DNA from: Melioribacter roseus
GTDB lineage: Bacteria > Bacteroidota > Ignavibacteria > Ignavibacteriales > Melioribacteraceae
Reading direction: 5' to 3'
Assembly: GCA_020724325.1 (NCBI GenBank)
Contig: DYHC01000060.1
Coordinates: forward strand, 1 to 8,920
Length of the DNA stretch: 8,920 nt
The notes below the pieces were generated by a model. That model was given only the letters and a program-made list of their open reading frames with translations, ran no database searches and was not told where the DNA came from. Positions 7,470 to 8,920 of this stretch are shown piece by piece (the stretch's first letter is position 1; the number at the start of each line of letters is the position of its first letter). Position numbers and translations under genes: made by a program.

Positions 7470-7809
7470 CCAAATTAAATATACACTACTATTGCTAATT
7501 ATTTTTTTCCATTTAATTAGATTCTATTGGAATCCCACAGCACTTAACAGCCACAGCAATTTTATTGCATTCTTAACTTGGATACATGCAATTAACGCAT
7601 TTCCCGGAATACAATCTTGTACATTTCTCAGAATTCCGGTTACTATAATAATCACAAATAACTTAATGTTAAACTCTATCAATAAGAAACTAGAGTAACA
7701 ATATTAAACGACTCAAAGATGCCAACTATAGAACCAGGCAATGAAATGACGCTCGAAAACTCCATTACTACTCTAAGAAACTAAAATGTTATACGTATTC
7801 CAATTTAGC
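7470..7809. other. Gene-poor AT-rich spacer between the two repeat copies
   Basis: I see no convincing gene here. A plus-strand frame (7492-7698) and an opposite minus-strand frame (ending near 7528) are both open and hydrophobic, but neither has a ribosome site or a recognisable motif. A short plus-strand frame near 7686-7784 reads NDSKMPTIEPGNEMTLENS and is peptide-like, but it is only about 32 codons. The stretch may be decayed coding DNA. Confidence 0.4.
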
Positions 7810-8067
7810 TCAGTTCCAATTTCTGTTTACCGGCGTAATAACAAAAGTATGTTCCATCCCGCAAACATGACAAATAATTAATCTGCTTAAATCTGTTATT
7901 GGAATACTTCGCATTAATCCGCTGATATAAAAAATAACAACCGTAAAGATAAACTGGGTGAAAGCAATGCTAGTAGTTAATAGTTTTACCCTGGAGTGAT
8001 TTAGATAAATAAATATTGAAATGGTAATCGCAAATAAAAAAATAATGACCGTCTTACTTTTCCTCTG
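7810..8067 (-). pseudogene. 5'-truncated small membrane protein remnant with a CxxC motif
   Basis: An 85-codon frame is open from 8067 to a TGA at 7812-7810 and reads like a real protein. It has a basic start (QRKSKT), a hydrophobic helix (VIIFLFAITISIFIYL), a short basic loop (NHSRVKLL), a second hydrophobic helix (IAFTQFIFTVVIFYISGL), then LSRLIICHVCGMEHTFVITP with a CHVC pair. There is no ATG, GTG or TTG start until an internal ATG at 7914, and a TAG lies just upstream (8070-8068). The repeat element begins only about 13 bases further on, at 8083, so the normal 5' end has probably been lost or displaced by it. The CxxCGM motif recalls small membrane proteins with a Cys pair, but I cannot assign a family. 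Confidence 0.45.
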
Positions 8068-8082
8068 CTAATTTTAATGTAG

Positions 8083-8453
8083 CTTCTGAAAAATATCGCT
8101 TCTCACTTCTCATCCCGCCTTGCGGGATTCGAAATAACACTTCTCAGTCACTTCGTTCCTTCGAAATAACATTTCGAACACGTCGTTGACGGATCAAGAA
8201 TGTAGAACCAAAACCTTGAAGGTCGAGCAGCATTGTCATTTCGATCACGATTCATTGGGAGAGAAATCTTTTTTTGTAACCTGTCACGCTTTGCAGGATT
8301 CGAAATCACAGAGTAAAAAGTGTACTGTCATTCTGAGCCGAACGAAGTGAGGCGAAGAATCTGTTCGTAGATTCTTCGTCGCTTCGCTCCTTCGCAATAA
8401 CATTTCTCTTCCACTTCTTTCTTTCGAAATTAAATTTCTGATTTTTTAGAAGT
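8083..8453. repeat. Composite repeat island with the same ends as the 7385-7469 element
   Basis: The left end (8083-8112) matches the short copy at 27 of 30 bases. The right end (ATTTTTTAGAAGT, ending 8453) is the matching inverted repeat with one mismatch in the 12 bases compared. Between them are a hairpin with arms ATCCCGC (8112-8118) and GCGGGAT (8122-8128), a palindrome TTCGAAAT/ATTTCGAA (8160-8178), a TGTCATTTCGA module (about 8235-8272), and a TGTCATTCTGAG module with a long hairpin (8326-8386). The module TTCGAAATnnCA or a close variant recurs at 8129, 8160, 8299, 8391 and 8423. TGTCATTCTGAG-type repeats are common intergenic elements in Bacteroidetes-group genomes. No transposase is present. 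Confidence 0.7.
8343..8386. repeat. Long hairpin inside the TGTCATTCTGAG module
   Basis: Arms CGAAGAATCT (8353-8362) and AGATTCTTCG (8369-8378) pair perfectly over 10 bases around a 6-base loop. After a small internal bulge, CGAAG (8343-8347) pairs with CTTCG (8382-8386). No T-run follows on either strand, so it is not a typical intrinsic terminator, although it may protect or end transcripts. Confidence 0.65.
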
Positions 8454-8502
8454 CCATTTAATACTATTCAAAAAAGGTCGGATCATCCAGCAGCAAATGG
8501 TA

Positions 8503-8510
8503 CAAATATA
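8503..8510 (-). promoter_or_regulatory. Possible orphan Bacteroidetes-type -7 element
   Basis: On the minus strand TATATTTG fits TAnnTTTG exactly. No good -33 TTTG is visible at the right distance. It points toward the repeat island and the truncated frame at 7810-8067, so it could be that gene's former promoter, now separated from it by the repeat. It may also be chance. Confidence 0.2.
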
Positions 8511-8537
8511 GAATCTGAGTAAATCTAACCAGAGTTT

Positions 8538-8602
8538 GTCCACCGTTTCTGGTGGACTTGTCCGCCGTTTGCTGGCGGATTTATCCGCCGCTTTTTGGCG
8601 GA
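8538..8602. repeat. Three tandem covarying hairpins (TCCRCC ... GGYGGA)
   Basis: Hairpin 1 pairs 8538-8544 with 8551-8557 (GTCCACC/GGTGGAC). Hairpin 2 pairs 8561-8566 with 8574-8579 (TCCGCC/GGCGGA). Hairpin 3 pairs 8584-8589 with 8597-8602 (same arms). The unit spacing is 22-23 bases. Both sides of hairpin 1 change together (A-T in place of G-C), which keeps the pairing. The array lies 65 bases past the stop of the minus-strand TPR gene at 8667, where it could stabilise or end that transcript, but no T-run follows. Confidence 0.75.
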
Positions 8603-8666
8603 ATATCAGCGGGCGATTCTATAATAATTTATTTTTGAGACTGTCAATAAAATTTAAGATGCCAAA

Positions 8667-8920
8667 TTACTTCATTAAGTTCAATTCATAATCGGCTAAT
8701 CTTTTATATTGAGCATCACGTTTAGCAAGTTCAAAGTTCTCTTTTGCTTTGGCAATATCTTGCTTTTGTTTTAGACTCATTCCTTTATAATAATAAGCGG
8801 CACCTTTTAATCCGCTAGATTTCATATTAATTACCTGATCAGTTGCCAAAATAGCTTTATCATATTCACCGGTTTCATAATATGTGCTGGCAAGTTGAAT
8901 ATAAGCAGCATCAAGGGGAT
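8667..8920 (-). CDS. TPR-repeat protein, C-terminal end only
   Basis: The frame is open from the right edge (first full codon at 8918) to TAA 8669-8667, giving 83 visible residues. It opens with a TPR helix pair, PLDAAYIQLASTYYETGEYD, then KAILATDQVINMKSSG, and a second unit, AYYYKGMSLKQKQDIAKAKE, closing with a basic helix ending ADYELNLMK. A TTG at 8849 is in frame but falls inside the repeat (KAILATDQ), so it is not the start; the gene begins outside the window. The 'YYxGMSLKQ...AKENFELAK' style resembles C-terminal TPRs of small periplasmic or cytoplasmic scaffold proteins. It is separated from the next operon by 1.3 kb of repeats, so it is probably a separate transcription unit. The specific function is unknown. 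Confidence 0.8.
   Translation of the reverse strand, partial: PLDAAYIQLASTYYETGEYDKAILATDQVINMKSSGLKGAAYYYKGMSLKQKQDIAKAKENFELAKRDAQYKRLADYELNLMK

Noticed and set aside
7492..7698. Plus-strand frame of 68 codons in the intergenic region
   Set aside because: It has no ribosome site and no recognisable motif; the opposite strand is also open and hydrophobic, and its composition is that of AT-rich spacer.
8083..8602. CRISPR array
   Set aside because: The repeats are few, of unequal length and nested, without uniform repeats and unique spacers, and no cas genes are present.
8538..8602. Rho-independent terminator
   Set aside because: The stems are GC-rich, but no T-run follows any of them on either strand.

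Overview
The window looks like a chromosomal stretch from a low-GC Gram-negative bacterium of the Bacteroidetes/Chlorobi/Ignavibacteria group, with Ignavibacteria-like the best guess. The evidence is an AT-rich base composition, weak Shine-Dalgarno signals, a TTG-initiated HU-like/SPOR fusion protein of a kind known from this group, outer-membrane proteins, and intergenic hairpin repeats of the TGTCATTCTGAG type. The taxonomic call is inference from gene style. All recognisable genes lie on the minus strand.

Right edge (8667-8920): the 3' end of a TPR-repeat protein gene that begins outside the window. A 1.3 kb gene-poor region follows (7323-8666). It holds three tandem covarying hairpins (8538-8602), a composite repeat island (8083-8453), a short homologous copy of the same element (7385-7469), and between the two repeats a probable 5'-truncated membrane-protein remnant (7810-8067).

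Operon (7322 down to 1, leaving the window): a large secreted TPR protein (about 987 codons, broken by one in-frame TAA and one frameshift); an outer-membrane beta-barrel protein with a TonB-box-like N-terminal segment (start overlaps the TPR stop as ATGA); a one-span membrane protein with an N-terminal HU-like domain, long acidic linker and C-terminal periplasmic SPOR domain; an ExbB/TolQ/MotA-type channel; and the first 34 codons of an ExbD/TolR gene. Gaps between genes are -4, 10, 19 and 7 bases, so one transcript is likely.

Inferred working model: ExbB and ExbD form a proton-driven inner-membrane motor. The barrel would be the outer-membrane client, the TPR protein a periplasmic scaffold, and the HU-SPOR protein a link from cytoplasm through the inner membrane to peptidoglycan. 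The combination resembles Ton/Tol-type envelope machines, but this exact gene set is not one I can assign to a named system. The damaged TPR gene means the system may be decaying in this strain, or that the assembly carries errors.
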